A DNA stretch of 6,000 nucleotides from an uncultured Bacilli bacterium (GCA_910587535.1 CAJUKM010000045.1:1-6000), one strand, 5' to 3'; counted from the stretch's first letter, positions 1 through 6,000 are shown. The notes: generated by a model not told the origin, from the sequence alone. A program made the numbers and translations.

Positions 1-1169
1 TTTTTGATATACATATTCATTTCATCGTATTTTGTTGAAACTATGTTATATATATAAATATTCGAAATGATAGACATGACCATTGCCAAGTACCAAATGT
101 TACCTAAAAATTCTGTTGGAAAGACATGATCGTAAATTTCTAATATTATCAATATGTCGATGACATATAAAAGAACCGTACTTTCATAAGTTATCCCTCC
201 AAATATCGCTAGGAGTATTATGAAAAGTGCTTTGAATGTAAAAAATATGTCGATATTCCTTTTAAATATTCTACTAGTTCCAAGATTTTTTAGAATAAAG
301 TATTCAGATAGAAAATGGCATATAAATGTTACGTAGTTTAAATAAATCGAATCTGTTAAAAGAGAAGAAAATAGATAACTACTGATTCCAGTAATGGATA
401 AGATAGTTAGAAAGCTATTTTTACTCATAAATACTTTTACCGAGCAGAAAAGTATTAGAGCTGATGTGATCAATGTCATAAAGAAATTTGTTTCTACCAT
501 TTTTGGTATAAACTCTTCTAAAAGATTGTGTGAGAAATCGGGATAGATCGTATTCATATTAGGAACGATTAAAATCAATCCCAAAAGTTGACCAGTAGCA
601 AGACACCAAAGTTTAGATGTCTCCTCCTTTTCTCTAATAGACTTGATCAGATATATAGATGTTACTGTGAAAGCGAGTACGCTATAGAGAGGATTTATCA
701 TACACGATATAGATCCGAATAGAAATAGGATTAACCAATTTATGGTTTCTATTTTGTTTTGTCCGAATAAATAGATGTATATAATCGTGAAAAGAGAACC
801 TAAGATGTGTGTACAAAAACCAGATGAAGAGATAAACATAGTACAGAAGAAAAATCTATCCACTAAAAAGAACAGAAATACAGAAATCGGAAGTAAACAG
901 AAGTTTTTTTTGTTTACTATGCTTTTCATTAACACGAACAGTGCTATTATGATTAATGACTGTATTAATATTTTTACTATTTTGCATTTTGTTACGATTA
1001 AAAGTATAGAACTATTTATGATGCCAAGTCCAGCAAAGTTTATAAAATTTATGTTTTTAAAATCTATGTTAGCCCAGAACATATCTTTACCAATTAGAGG
1101 AAAAGATCCAATCAAAACGACTAACAAAGCAAAAATAAAGAATATCTTGATTTTACTGACATGCTTCAT
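1..1169 (-). CDS. Polytopic membrane protein, 3' end beyond the left window edge
   Basis: Reading the minus strand from the ATG at 1169 gives an uninterrupted frame of 389 codons to the window edge with no stop, so the gene is real but its C-terminus is not visible. The start is supported by an SD-like AGGGGA (1181-1176) six bases before the ATG. The protein is very hydrophobic, with about 11-12 likely membrane segments, for example residues 7-25, 43-59, 66-82, 91-105, 121-136, 145-172, 186-202, 230-246, 253-271, 277-293, 309-326, 331-346 and 357-375. They are joined by short polar loops such as KSIREKEETSK (176-186). No catalytic motif is visible. The multipass layout, with a soluble stretch starting after the last visible segment (VSTKYDEMNMYIK), loosely resembles GT-C-type or DUF6056-like membrane proteins of Firmicutes; this is only an impression. 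The gene is divergent from the HD-domain gene. Confident as a gene, unsure of function. Confidence 0.85.
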   Translation of the reverse strand, partial: MKHVSKIKIFFIFALLVVLIGSFPLIGKDMFWANIDFKNINFINFAGLGIINSSILLIVTKCKIVKILIQSLIIIALFVLMKSIVNKKNFCLLPISVFLFFLVDRFFFCTMFISSSGFCTHILGSLFTIIYIYLFGQNKIETINWLILFLFGSISCMINPLYSVLAFTVTSIYLIKSIREKEETSKLWCLATGQLLGLILIVPNMNTIYPDFSHNLLEEFIPKMVETNFFMTLITSALILFCSVKVFMSKNSFLTILSITGISSYLFSSLLTDSIYLNYVTFICHFLSEYFILKNLGTSRIFKRNIDIFFTFKALFIILLAIFGGITYESTVLLYVIDILIILEIYDHVFPTEFLGNIWYLAMVMSIISNIYIYNIVSTKYDEMNMYIK

Positions 1170-1186
1170 ATTAAGTCCCCTATTTA

Positions 1187-1195
1187 ATTTTAGCA
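1187..1195 (-). promoter_or_regulatory. Extended -10 promoter for the leftward membrane protein gene
   Basis: On the minus strand, TGCTAAAAT (1195-1187) matches an extended -10 (TGn plus TAAAAT, one mismatch to TATAAT). No convincing -35 lies 16-18 bases upstream. Transcription would begin near 1180, leaving a leader of only about 11 nt with the SD AGGGGA at its very 5' end. The element overlaps the -35 proposed for the opposite-strand promoter. Inferred from consensus only. Confidence 0.45.
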
Positions 1196-1219
1196 TAATA
1201 TGTCGAGTTGTGGTATACT
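1190..1219 (+). promoter_or_regulatory. Extended -10 promoter for the HD-domain phosphohydrolase gene
   Basis: TGGTATACT (1211-1219) is an extended -10 (TGn plus TATACT, one mismatch to TATAAT). A partial -35, TTAGCA (1190-1195, four of six consensus bases), lies 18 bases upstream. Transcription would start around 1224-1228, directly at the SD, giving a leader of about 11 nt after a run of seven T (1219-1225). It shares bases 1190-1195 with the leftward promoter, so the two promoters probably cannot both be occupied at once. Confidence 0.5.
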
Positions 1220-1225
1220 TTTTTT

Positions 1226-1231
1226 AGGTGA
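1226..1231 (+). promoter_or_regulatory. Ribosome binding site that decides the HD-domain gene start
   Basis: AGGTGA lies five bases before ATG 1237. The in-frame GTG at 1228 falls inside this SD and has only a T-run upstream, so it is unlikely to be the start. ATG 1237 is therefore preferred. Confidence 0.7.
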
Positions 1232-1236
1232 GTAAA

Positions 1237-2364
1237 ATGATTACAAGAGAAATGATGTTAAAAAATGAACAGTATTTATCTAAGTATGCAACTTTAGATC
1301 GAGATGCGATTAGATTACAGAACTTTGAAAGCGATTTTAGACCAAACTTTTCCAGAGATGTAGATAGAATCATTCATTCTCTTTCTTATACGAGGTACAT
1401 AGATAAAACACAGGTTTTTACCCATTGGCACAACGACAACATAAGTAGACGGATCATACATGTCCAGCTCGTCAGCAAGATAGCTCGAACGATCGGCAGA
1501 GCACTTTCTTTAAACGAAGATTTGATAGAAGCCATAGCTTTAGGGCACGACATAGGTCATGTACCATTTGGTCATCCAGGAGAAAAAATCTTAGATGAAT
1601 TGAGCATGAAATATGATAATACTCATTTTGCACATAATGTCGAAGGTGTAAGAGAGCTCATGAGTTTAGAAAACAACGGAAAAGGTACTAATATTACTGT
1701 ACAAGTTTTAGACGGCATTTTGTGTCACAATGGTGAATTTGTCCAAGGTGAATATCGACCTAAAACAAAAACTAAGGAAGATTTTTTATCCGACTATGAA
1801 GAATGTTATAAAAATGCTGACCATATTAAAAGTTTGGTTCCGATGACATTAGAAGGATGTGTCGTTAGAATTTCCGATCTAATCGCATATTTGGGAAGAG
1901 ATATCGAGGATGCAATACGCCTCGGAGTACTCAAAAAAAACTCCATACCTGAAGATATCAGCTCTGTTCTCGGCAGCACTAATAGAGAGATAGTCAATTC
2001 TATCATAATCGATTTAATAGAGAACAGTTTAGACAAGCCATTCATAAAAGTCTCCGATAAGGTTTTGAAGGCGATGAAAGAATTGAAAGACTTTAATTAT
2101 AAAAATATTTATTATAAGGCAAACACTACTGCTTCATTAAAATTTTATGAAAATGTCTTTAATGAACTTTTTATCTACTACAGAGATAACATCGACGATG
2201 AAAATAATTCTATTAATAAAATATTCTTGCATAATATGGACGAAAATTATAAAAGTAACACCAGTGTGACTAGAAAAGTAATAGATTATTTAGCCGGCAT
2301 GACAGATGACTTTATCTTAAAAGAATACGAATATATGAAGAACCCTCAGAAAAATGGTTATTAA
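1237..2364 (+). CDS. HD-domain deoxynucleoside triphosphate triphosphohydrolase (dGTPase-like)
   Basis: This is a cytoplasmic 375-aa enzyme of the dGTPase/HD superfamily. Such enzymes hydrolyse dNTPs to the deoxynucleoside plus tripolyphosphate and help set dNTP pools. Visible motifs: the N-terminal RDVDRIIHSLSYTRYIDKTQVF-type block (residues 40-61), equivalent to the family's RDRDRIIHS..FRRL..KTQVF; then the HD metal ligands H75 (SRRIIH), H104-D105 (ALGHDIGHVPFGHPGE) and D214 (VRISDLIAYLGRDIEDA). Conserved H133-N134 (FAHNVEGVREL) and H164 (ILCHNGE) are also present, so the active site looks intact. Length fits the shorter dGTPase-like subfamily rather than the roughly 500-aa E. coli Dgt. The family's usual RLTHTLEV block reads RRIIHVQLV here, so substrate preference (dGTP versus other dNTPs) cannot be read from sequence. 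A GTG at 1228 would add three residues but lacks an SD. The gene is monocistronic, with a terminator starting at its stop codon. Confidence 0.92.
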   Translation: MITREMMLKNEQYLSKYATLDRDAIRLQNFESDFRPNFSRDVDRIIHSLSYTRYIDKTQVFTHWHNDNISRRIIHVQLVSKIARTIGRALSLNEDLIEAIALGHDIGHVPFGHPGEKILDELSMKYDNTHFAHNVEGVRELMSLENNGKGTNITVQVLDGILCHNGEFVQGEYRPKTKTKEDFLSDYEECYKNADHIKSLVPMTLEGCVVRISDLIAYLGRDIEDAIRLGVLKKNSIPEDISSVLGSTNREIVNSIIIDLIENSLDKPFIKVSDKVLKAMKELKDFNYKNIYYKANTTASLKFYENVFNELFIYYRDNIDDENNSINKIFLHNMDENYKSNTSVTRKVIDYLAGMTDDFILKEYEYMKNPQKNGY

Positions 2365-2395
2365 AAAAGAGAAGGCGTCGTGTCTTCTCTTTTAA
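2363..2395. terminator. Bidirectional intrinsic terminator between convergent genes
   Basis: A perfect 10-bp stem (AAAAGAGAAG at 2365-2374 with CTTCTCTTTT at 2384-2393) encloses a 9-base loop and begins right at the TAA of the HD-domain gene. The plus-strand copy ends in four T that form part of the stem. The minus-strand copy ends in six T, so it suits termination of the leftward operon as well. Confidence 0.8.
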
Positions 2396-2400
2396 GTATT

Positions 2401-2454
2401 ACTTTTCAATCACAAATCTTAATAAAAACAAGTCTATTATTAGTGATCAAAAGT
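2401..2454. repeat. Imperfect inverted repeat, possible RNA hairpin
   Basis: ACTTTT (2401-2406) pairs with AAAAGT (2449-2454), and ATCAC (2409-2413) pairs with GTGAT (2443-2447), separated only by a small 2x1 internal loop. Inside, TAATA (2420-2424) can pair with TATTA (2435-2439). An outer GTATTACT (2396-2403) is also complementary to AGTAATAC (2469-2476), which competes with part of this stem. There is no clean U-tract, so it is not an obvious terminator. It may be 3'-UTR structure or chance pairing in AT-rich DNA. Confidence 0.3.
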
Positions 2455-2460
2455 CTTAAA

Positions 2461-2486
2461 GTGCACTGAGTAATACCTGTGTGCAC
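2461..2486 (-). terminator. Possible weak terminator hairpin after the YihY gene
   Basis: Two copies of the palindrome GTGCAC (2461-2466 and 2481-2486) flank a 14-base loop starting nine bases after the YihY stop codon. On the minus strand they are followed by TTTAAGACTTTT. A competing CACTG/CAGTG pairing is also available. The stem is only six base pairs and the U-tract is poor, so the stronger terminator at 2363-2395 probably does most of the work. Confidence 0.3.
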
Positions 2487-2495
2487 AGTGTTATT

Positions 2496-3365
2496 TTATG
2501 AATTATATTCGCTTTTATGATGGTTCTTTTTGGCATTTTTTATTTCTCTTAGTCTCTGTGTCTTTTCCATCTCATATGGTTCTTCTTTATGATTTATTCC
2601 CATTCCTATTACGAATATAGTAGCGAGAATGTAAACCCAGATCATGAGAATAGCTATATTGGAAAGACTGCTATAGTAGAAATTGTAATTAGCAAAATGT
2701 CCGACATAGTACAAATATATCTCTGTCGAAATCAACCATCCGATTGAAGTGAATAGAGCTCCAAAGTTTACGTGAGCACTAGGAATCTCTTTATCTGGTG
2801 CAATCGTATATAGAATCTTTATAAAGAAAAAAACTGTGAACCAAGAAAAAGGTGTCTTTAGAAAGTTCATTATGTCATAGACATTTTCTTTTCCCGAAAC
2901 TTCTTTTATCAAATCTAGAAGAAAGTTGCCGAATATAGGTACTAAGATCATGAATAAGAAAAGCATTATCAGTATGAATACCATTATAATTGCTTTTATT
3001 CTTCTTTCCAAAAATGGTTTTTGATCTATTCCATAGATACTATTGGCTGTCACGATTATAGAGTTCATTCCATTACTAGCTATATATATTCCTACTATTA
3101 TAAGAATCAACATGCTGAATGAAAATTCTGTATTTGTAAGAGATGGTTTTAATAGTTCTACTATGGTCGAATTGGATGCCAAATTGAAATAATTTACTAC
3201 ATCTTCAACAGATATAGATAGAAAATTAGCTACGTACATGAGAATCGTTATCGTCGGTACTAATGATAGAATAAAGAAAAAGGCTAGCTGGCCAGGTAAT
3301 ATGGTCATGTCTGGCCTTTTTAAAGTTTCGATTACGTTTTTAAAAAATCGCTTAGATTTTTCCAT
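2496..3365 (-). CDS. YihY/BrkB-family inner membrane protein
   Basis: This is a polytopic membrane protein of the YihY (virulence factor BrkB / old 'RNase BN') family. Its biochemical role is not settled; the RNase BN label was a misassignment. From the ATG at 3365 it has 289 residues, a usual length. Family hallmarks are the N-terminal PGQLAFFFILSLVPTITIL segment, matching the family's A..LaffxllSlvP block, and the C-terminal block GALFTSIGWLISTEIYLYYV, then NYNFYYSSLSNIAILMIWVYI and IGMGIN. About six membrane segments are visible, followed by a charged cytoplasmic tail rich in K, R, E and H. The family's usual G in YGSL is S here (YYSSL), and the E of GAELN is missing (GMGIN). An in-frame ATG at 3377 would add four residues, but it has GG immediately before it. 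The 3365 start has GGATGA at a better distance. Either way the gene overlaps the 3' end of the receptor gene by 14 or 26 nt, suggesting translational coupling. Confidence 0.9.
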   Translation of the reverse strand: MEKSKRFFKNVIETLKRPDMTILPGQLAFFFILSLVPTITILMYVANFLSISVEDVVNYFNLASNSTIVELLKPSLTNTEFSFSMLILIIVGIYIASNGMNSIIVTANSIYGIDQKPFLERRIKAIIMVFILIMLFLFMILVPIFGNFLLDLIKEVSGKENVYDIMNFLKTPFSWFTVFFFIKILYTIAPDKEIPSAHVNFGALFTSIGWLISTEIYLYYVGHFANYNFYYSSLSNIAILMIWVYILATIFVIGMGINHKEEPYEMEKTQRLREIKNAKKNHHKSEYNS

Positions 3366-5382
3366 CGTTATCTTCATCCAAAGCTAATTGCTTGTTTTCT
3401 TTCATTTTTTCTGTCGCCTCATTTATAGCATCTCCTAAAAGTTTTAAATCGTCTTCGATGATACTGAAACCGACTGCTGCCTCTTTATCGTATGGTAAAT
3501 TTTTAAATTCTTTATTCAGTTTTTTAATGTAGCTTATCACCTGTTTTTCGTTATAGCCAACCATATATACGGTGAATTCGTTTCCATCTGTACGCATTAT
3601 CTCAGAATTATCTAATTGGGTTTTTATTAAGGCATTTGCTGTCGCTTGTATCTGCTTGTCGCCTTCTTTATAGCCATAGATATCATTTATTTCCTGAATT
3701 CCATTTAAATCTATGATCACAATAGCTTGTGGATAAATGGTGTTTTGATTCCATATAGGAATGTTTTCATTTAGGTAGTTACGATTTTTTAATGATGTCA
3801 ATATATCTATATATTTCATCTTATCACTTCTTTTGATCTTCTTTCTGACAAAAGCTCGCTTACCTATTTTATATGTTACGTAGATTATAAATCCAGTAAT
3901 CAATATCAATATGATTGCATATTTCGTAATTTTATATATGAGAGAACCCGAAGTAATAGATCTATTATAGTCATCTATTCCAGTATATAACATCTCATTT
4001 TTGTCGACTGAATTAATATAATATGTGAACAATCTATTGAACATAGTGTCGTTATTCGATTGGAAGTTTAACGTATTTTTGGTGTTCAGTCTAAAACGTT
4101 CATTTACATCTTTATTTTCATTTTTATATACTAAGTAATTAGCGTAGTCCATTGCGACGATTCCGTTTTGTTTGAAGATTTTCTTCAATTCTTTATGCGT
4201 TTTAAACGTTTCCACTTTTATGCCACTATTTTTTAAATATGCACTTATGAGAGAGTTTTCTTTCGCATATATTGTTTCTTTTTCGATAGATTTTATAGTG
4301 TTAAATACTCTATCATCTTTATTGGCAAGAACTATGCTTATATCGACAGTATATGGAGATATTATAGTTTCCATACTCGTGGAAATGGAATAGTAATTCA
4401 AGAATAAATCTACTTCACCTTTACTGATCGCTCTTGTAAACTTATCGAACTTGTTATATTCGTCGTATTCAAAAGTAATTCCGCTAAATTGAGAGAATTC
4501 TTTGATATATTTACTTATTATTCCGCCGTATACTCCACCAGTTTTAATGTCATATGGTTCATTAGTCATGAAACCATATCTATATTTTTTCTTATTTATG
4601 ACATCCAATTCTTTTTGAGTTATTTTAAGTTTATCTGTGAACAATTCATATTCATTTTTATTAAACGATTTTTTAAAGTTTTCTAATTGCCAATTATTGA
4701 ACGATTTATTTAAAATAGAGTTTAATATTTCATTATCAGAATTGTTCAAATAATAGTATTCTTTTACATCACTTAAATGCAACGAAACCATATATAGACT
4801 ATCTAGTATTAAATCTAGATATTCGATCCTCGGTACGACGACATAAGATATTTCGTCGTTTTTTAAGCTTTCCCAAAGACTATTCTTGTTATCAAAATTT
4901 TTTAACGTTAGCGAATAATTGTTGAGATAATCTTTTAATACCGATTCATCTTTATTCAGGTAACCTATCGTTCCAGATGCGTCGGCAAGAGTCGCAAGGC
5001 TATTGTAAGTCTTTCCAACTAAAACGTAATGATCTGTGTAGAAATGGGTTGCACCTTCTGGAAGAGTTGGCCCTTTTTTAAGTGCTAAGCCTTGTAAGTC
5101 ATCGTTTACAGAACTCGTTACTATGTCGAAAGATAAACTGTTTTCAGATTCAAAATTGTCTAAAAAGTCATAGAAAACTCCTGTTCCATCTCGACCAAAT
5201 ATATTTGAGTCGTTCATTACCTTAATCGAAATAAGATTGGACTTGTTATCTACGATGTATTTTTTCTCTGTTACCGTATAAGCATTGGGATCTTGTAAGA
5301 TTCTATATATTACGCTTGCCGTAATTCCTATCGCTAAAAGCGAAAAAAGAATCGCTAATGCTATATTTCTCTTCTTTTTCAT
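3352..5382 (-). CDS. Membrane receptor with tandem substrate-binding domains and a degenerate GGDEF domain
   Basis: 676 aa. A basic N-terminus and membrane segment (8-28) are followed by two consecutive extracytoplasmic SBP_bac_3-like regions. The first is about 50-240 (TLADASGTIGYLNKDESVL, then DEISYVVVPR). The second is about 265-460 (YRYGFMTNEPYDIK, GEVDLFLNYYSIS, SPY). A second membrane segment (486-504) leads to a cytoplasmic GGDEF domain (about 522-665). That domain keeps the fold motifs D..TSLKNRNYL, VIIDLNGIQEINDIYG and GD (574-575), including D558, N566 and D567. The signature loop at 599-603 reads DGNEF instead of GG(D/E)EF, with the metal-binding acidic residue replaced by N601 and the first G by D599. 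The RxxD inhibitory site is absent (LDNS). Active diguanylate cyclase is therefore unlikely; GTP binding or a scaffold role is possible. In the second SBP region, the Arg that binds amino-acid carboxylates in many relatives seems absent (S334 by alignment to SPY). There is an SD-like GGTGA three bases before ATG 5382. The start is 11 nt after the upstream gene and the end overlaps YihY. Confidence 0.88.
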   Translation of the reverse strand: MKKKRNIALAILFSLLAIGITASVIYRILQDPNAYTVTEKKYIVDNKSNLISIKVMNDSNIFGRDGTGVFYDFLDNFESENSLSFDIVTSSVNDDLQGLALKKGPTLPEGATHFYTDHYVLVGKTYNSLATLADASGTIGYLNKDESVLKDYLNNYSLTLKNFDNKNSLWESLKNDEISYVVVPRIEYLDLILDSLYMVSLHLSDVKEYYYLNNSDNEILNSILNKSFNNWQLENFKKSFNKNEYELFTDKLKITQKELDVINKKKYRYGFMTNEPYDIKTGGVYGGIISKYIKEFSQFSGITFEYDEYNKFDKFTRAISKGEVDLFLNYYSISTSMETIISPYTVDISIVLANKDDRVFNTIKSIEKETIYAKENSLISAYLKNSGIKVETFKTHKELKKIFKQNGIVAMDYANYLVYKNENKDVNERFRLNTKNTLNFQSNNDTMFNRLFTYYINSVDKNEMLYTGIDDYNRSITSGSLIYKITKYAIILILITGFIIYVTYKIGKRAFVRKKIKRSDKMKYIDILTSLKNRNYLNENIPIWNQNTIYPQAIVIIDLNGIQEINDIYGYKEGDKQIQATANALIKTQLDNSEIMRTDGNEFTVYMVGYNEKQVISYIKKLNKEFKNLPYDKEAAVGFSIIEDDLKLLGDAINEATEKMKENKQLALDEDNDGKI

Positions 5383-5393
5383 AATTCACCACT

Positions 5394-5867
5394 TTAATTT
5401 TTAGCATTGTGTGACCATGTGATAGTCGCTGCGCCAGCATTTCTATATCCGATTATAGGAAAATTGCTACTAGATTCTTCTAGAGATGATTTAGTTATAA
5501 GAAATTGAAGGGCATAAAAATTTAGATAGTTTTCTTCGAATAGTTCCATACATCCTATAGAGACATTTTTAACCTCTTCTAAGGTTGCGTCGTTTTCAAA
5601 GTCTATGTTAAAGTTAATTATTTTTCCGTGTATATTTATGGTGACGTCTTGAACTTTTGGTTTCTCTAAAATGCTTTCTTCCATCTTTGTAACATCTTCA
5701 CTTTTAATTTCGACATCGCTGATTCCATCTAGTCGGTTTCCATATTTGTCCCCTTTAGAACTTCTCACGACATATCCCGCCATCATAGCAATAATAATAG
5801 CTATACAAACCAAAGCGATCCCCATCAAAATTACAAAGATTCTATTTTCTTTGTAGAATTTTTTCAT
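5394..5867 (-). CDS. Single-pass membrane protein of unknown function, first gene of the operon
   Basis: 157 aa, family not recognised. The short basic N-terminus (MKKFYKENR) is followed by one strong membrane segment (about 10-34). A polar linker contains KYGNRLDGI (41-49), and the rest is a small domain. That domain shows a strand-Gly-strand pattern (VQDVTINIHGKIINFNIDF, 72-90), a helix (94-112), a hydrophobic strand (FYALQFLIT) and an ending FPIIGYRNAGAATITWS. With no lipobox or cleavage site, the domain is probably anchored outside the membrane with the N-terminus inside. The beta-beta-alpha pattern loosely recalls Asp23- or BON-like small folds, which is only an impression. The start has a strong SD (GAGGTGG, 5880-5874) six bases before the ATG and a well-formed promoter upstream. 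It lies 11 nt before the receptor gene, so it is probably co-expressed and may be an accessory subunit of that receptor. Confidence 0.85.
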   Translation of the reverse strand: MKKFYKENRIFVILMGIALVCIAIIIAMMAGYVVRSSKGDKYGNRLDGISDVEIKSEDVTKMEESILEKPKVQDVTINIHGKIINFNIDFENDATLEEVKNVSIGCMELFEENYLNFYALQFLITKSSLEESSSNFPIIGYRNAGAATITWSHNAKN

Positions 5868-5893
5868 TCTTAGCCACCTCTTTGTACTTAAAC

Positions 5894-5922
5894 ATTATAC
5901 TACATTATATTGTCAGTGGCAA
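5894..5922 (-). promoter_or_regulatory. Sigma-70-type promoter for the three-gene leftward operon
   Basis: On the minus strand, TTGCCA (5922-5917) and a perfect TATAAT (5899-5894) are separated by exactly 17 bases. Transcription should start near 5887, giving a leader of about 20 nt carrying the GAGGTGG SD. A second TATAAT-like element lies just upstream inside the spacer but has no matching -35. No operator or riboswitch fits in so short a leader. Confidence 0.8.
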
Positions 5923-5947
5923 ATAAAAAATGACCACAGTATTGATC
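5921..5947 (-). terminator. Weak intrinsic terminator of a gene entering from the right edge
   Basis: On the minus strand, GATCA (5947-5943) pairs with TGGTC (5936-5932), including one G-U pair, around a 6-base loop. ATTTTTTATTT follows at once. The five-base-pair stem is weak but the U-tract is good. It ends inside the -35 of the operon promoter, so an upstream leftward gene would be separated from the operon here. Confidence 0.45.
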
Positions 5948-5953
5948 TCTATA

Positions 5954-6000
5954 TTATAAAATGAAACCGGAATTGAGTGATGCCAGTGTAAATGAAAAAA
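5954..6000 (-). CDS. Possible C-terminal tail of a leftward gene cut by the right edge
   Basis: A terminator-like hairpin just downstream suggests that a minus-strand gene ends here. One frame reads FSFTLASLNSGFIL and stops with TAA at 5954-5956, seven bases before the hairpin. Another frame ends with TAG at 5949-5951, and a plus-strand ATG at 5961 (no SD) also stays open to the edge. With about 15 codons visible, the frame cannot be decided and no product can be named. Confidence 0.2.
   Translation of the reverse strand, partial: FSFTLASLNSGFIL

Noticed and set aside
775..1227. Plus-strand 150-aa open frame
   Set aside because: It lies opposite the continuous minus-strand membrane protein gene, has no SD, and has the composition of a mirrored hydrophobic gene.
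1228..1230. GTG as start of the HD-domain protein
   Set aside because: It overlaps the SD AGGTGA and has only a T-run upstream. ATG 1237 is correctly spaced.
1806..2045. Minus-strand 79-aa open frame inside the HD-domain gene
   Set aside because: It is fully nested in a strongly conserved coding gene on the other strand, with no SD or family resemblance.
4172..4686. Two plus-strand open frames (73 and 65 aa) and their apparent hydrophobicity
   Set aside because: They are shadows of the receptor gene. The hydrophobic look comes from the complement of its A-rich, Asn/Lys-rich codons.
5671..5856. Plus-strand 61-aa open frame
   Set aside because: It is antisense to the N-terminal membrane segment of the 157-aa protein, and no ribosome binding site is seen.
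5961..6000. Plus-strand ATG reading MKPELSDASVNEK to the edge
   Set aside because: No SD precedes it, and the nearby hairpin with U-tract points to a minus-strand gene end instead. Too short to decide.
1..6000. CRISPR array, insertion sequence, tRNA/rRNA, riboswitch or toxin-antitoxin system
   Set aside because: No regularly spaced repeats, terminal inverted repeats with a transposase, cloverleaf, long structured leader or toxin-like small gene pair was found.

Overview
The window is visibly AT-rich, uses A/T-ending codons and AGA/ATA heavily, and has purine-rich Shine-Dalgarno sites and compact sigma-70-type promoters. This fits a low-GC Gram-positive (Bacillota) genome. An anaerobic gut or mucosal lineage such as a Tissierellia- or Bacilli-type commensal is plausible, but the sequence does not fix the taxon.

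Layout. (1) Positions 1-1169, minus strand: the first 389 codons of a large polytopic membrane protein whose 3' end lies beyond the left edge. (2) Positions 1170-1236: a very compact divergent promoter region. (3) Positions 1237-2364, plus strand: an HD-domain dNTP triphosphohydrolase (dGTPase-like) with its metal-binding motif intact. (4) Positions 2365-2495: a convergent intergenic region with a bidirectional terminator and further inverted repeats. (5) Positions 2496-5867, minus strand: a three-gene operon transcribed right to left from a good promoter at 5894-5922. In transcription order it encodes a 157-aa single-pass membrane protein of unknown function, a 676-aa membrane receptor with two extracytoplasmic substrate-binding-type domains and a degenerate cytoplasmic GGDEF domain, and a YihY/BrkB-family membrane protein that overlaps the receptor gene. 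(6) Positions 5921-6000: a weak minus-strand terminator and possibly the tail of another minus-strand gene.

Functional reading. The operon looks like an envelope sensing or membrane unit. The receptor would sense a ligand outside the cell, but its GGDEF motif reads DGNEF and the I-site is absent, so it probably does not make c-di-GMP and may instead bind nucleotide or act through protein contacts. The flanking single-pass and YihY proteins are candidate partners because they are tightly co-encoded (an 11-nt gap and a 14-26-nt overlap). The dGTPase-like enzyme is a separate transcription unit for nucleotide-pool control. I see no mobile element, CRISPR array, tRNA or rRNA. The most unusual items are the degenerate tandem-SBP/GGDEF receptor operon and the overlapping divergent promoters with predicted leaders of about 11 nt.
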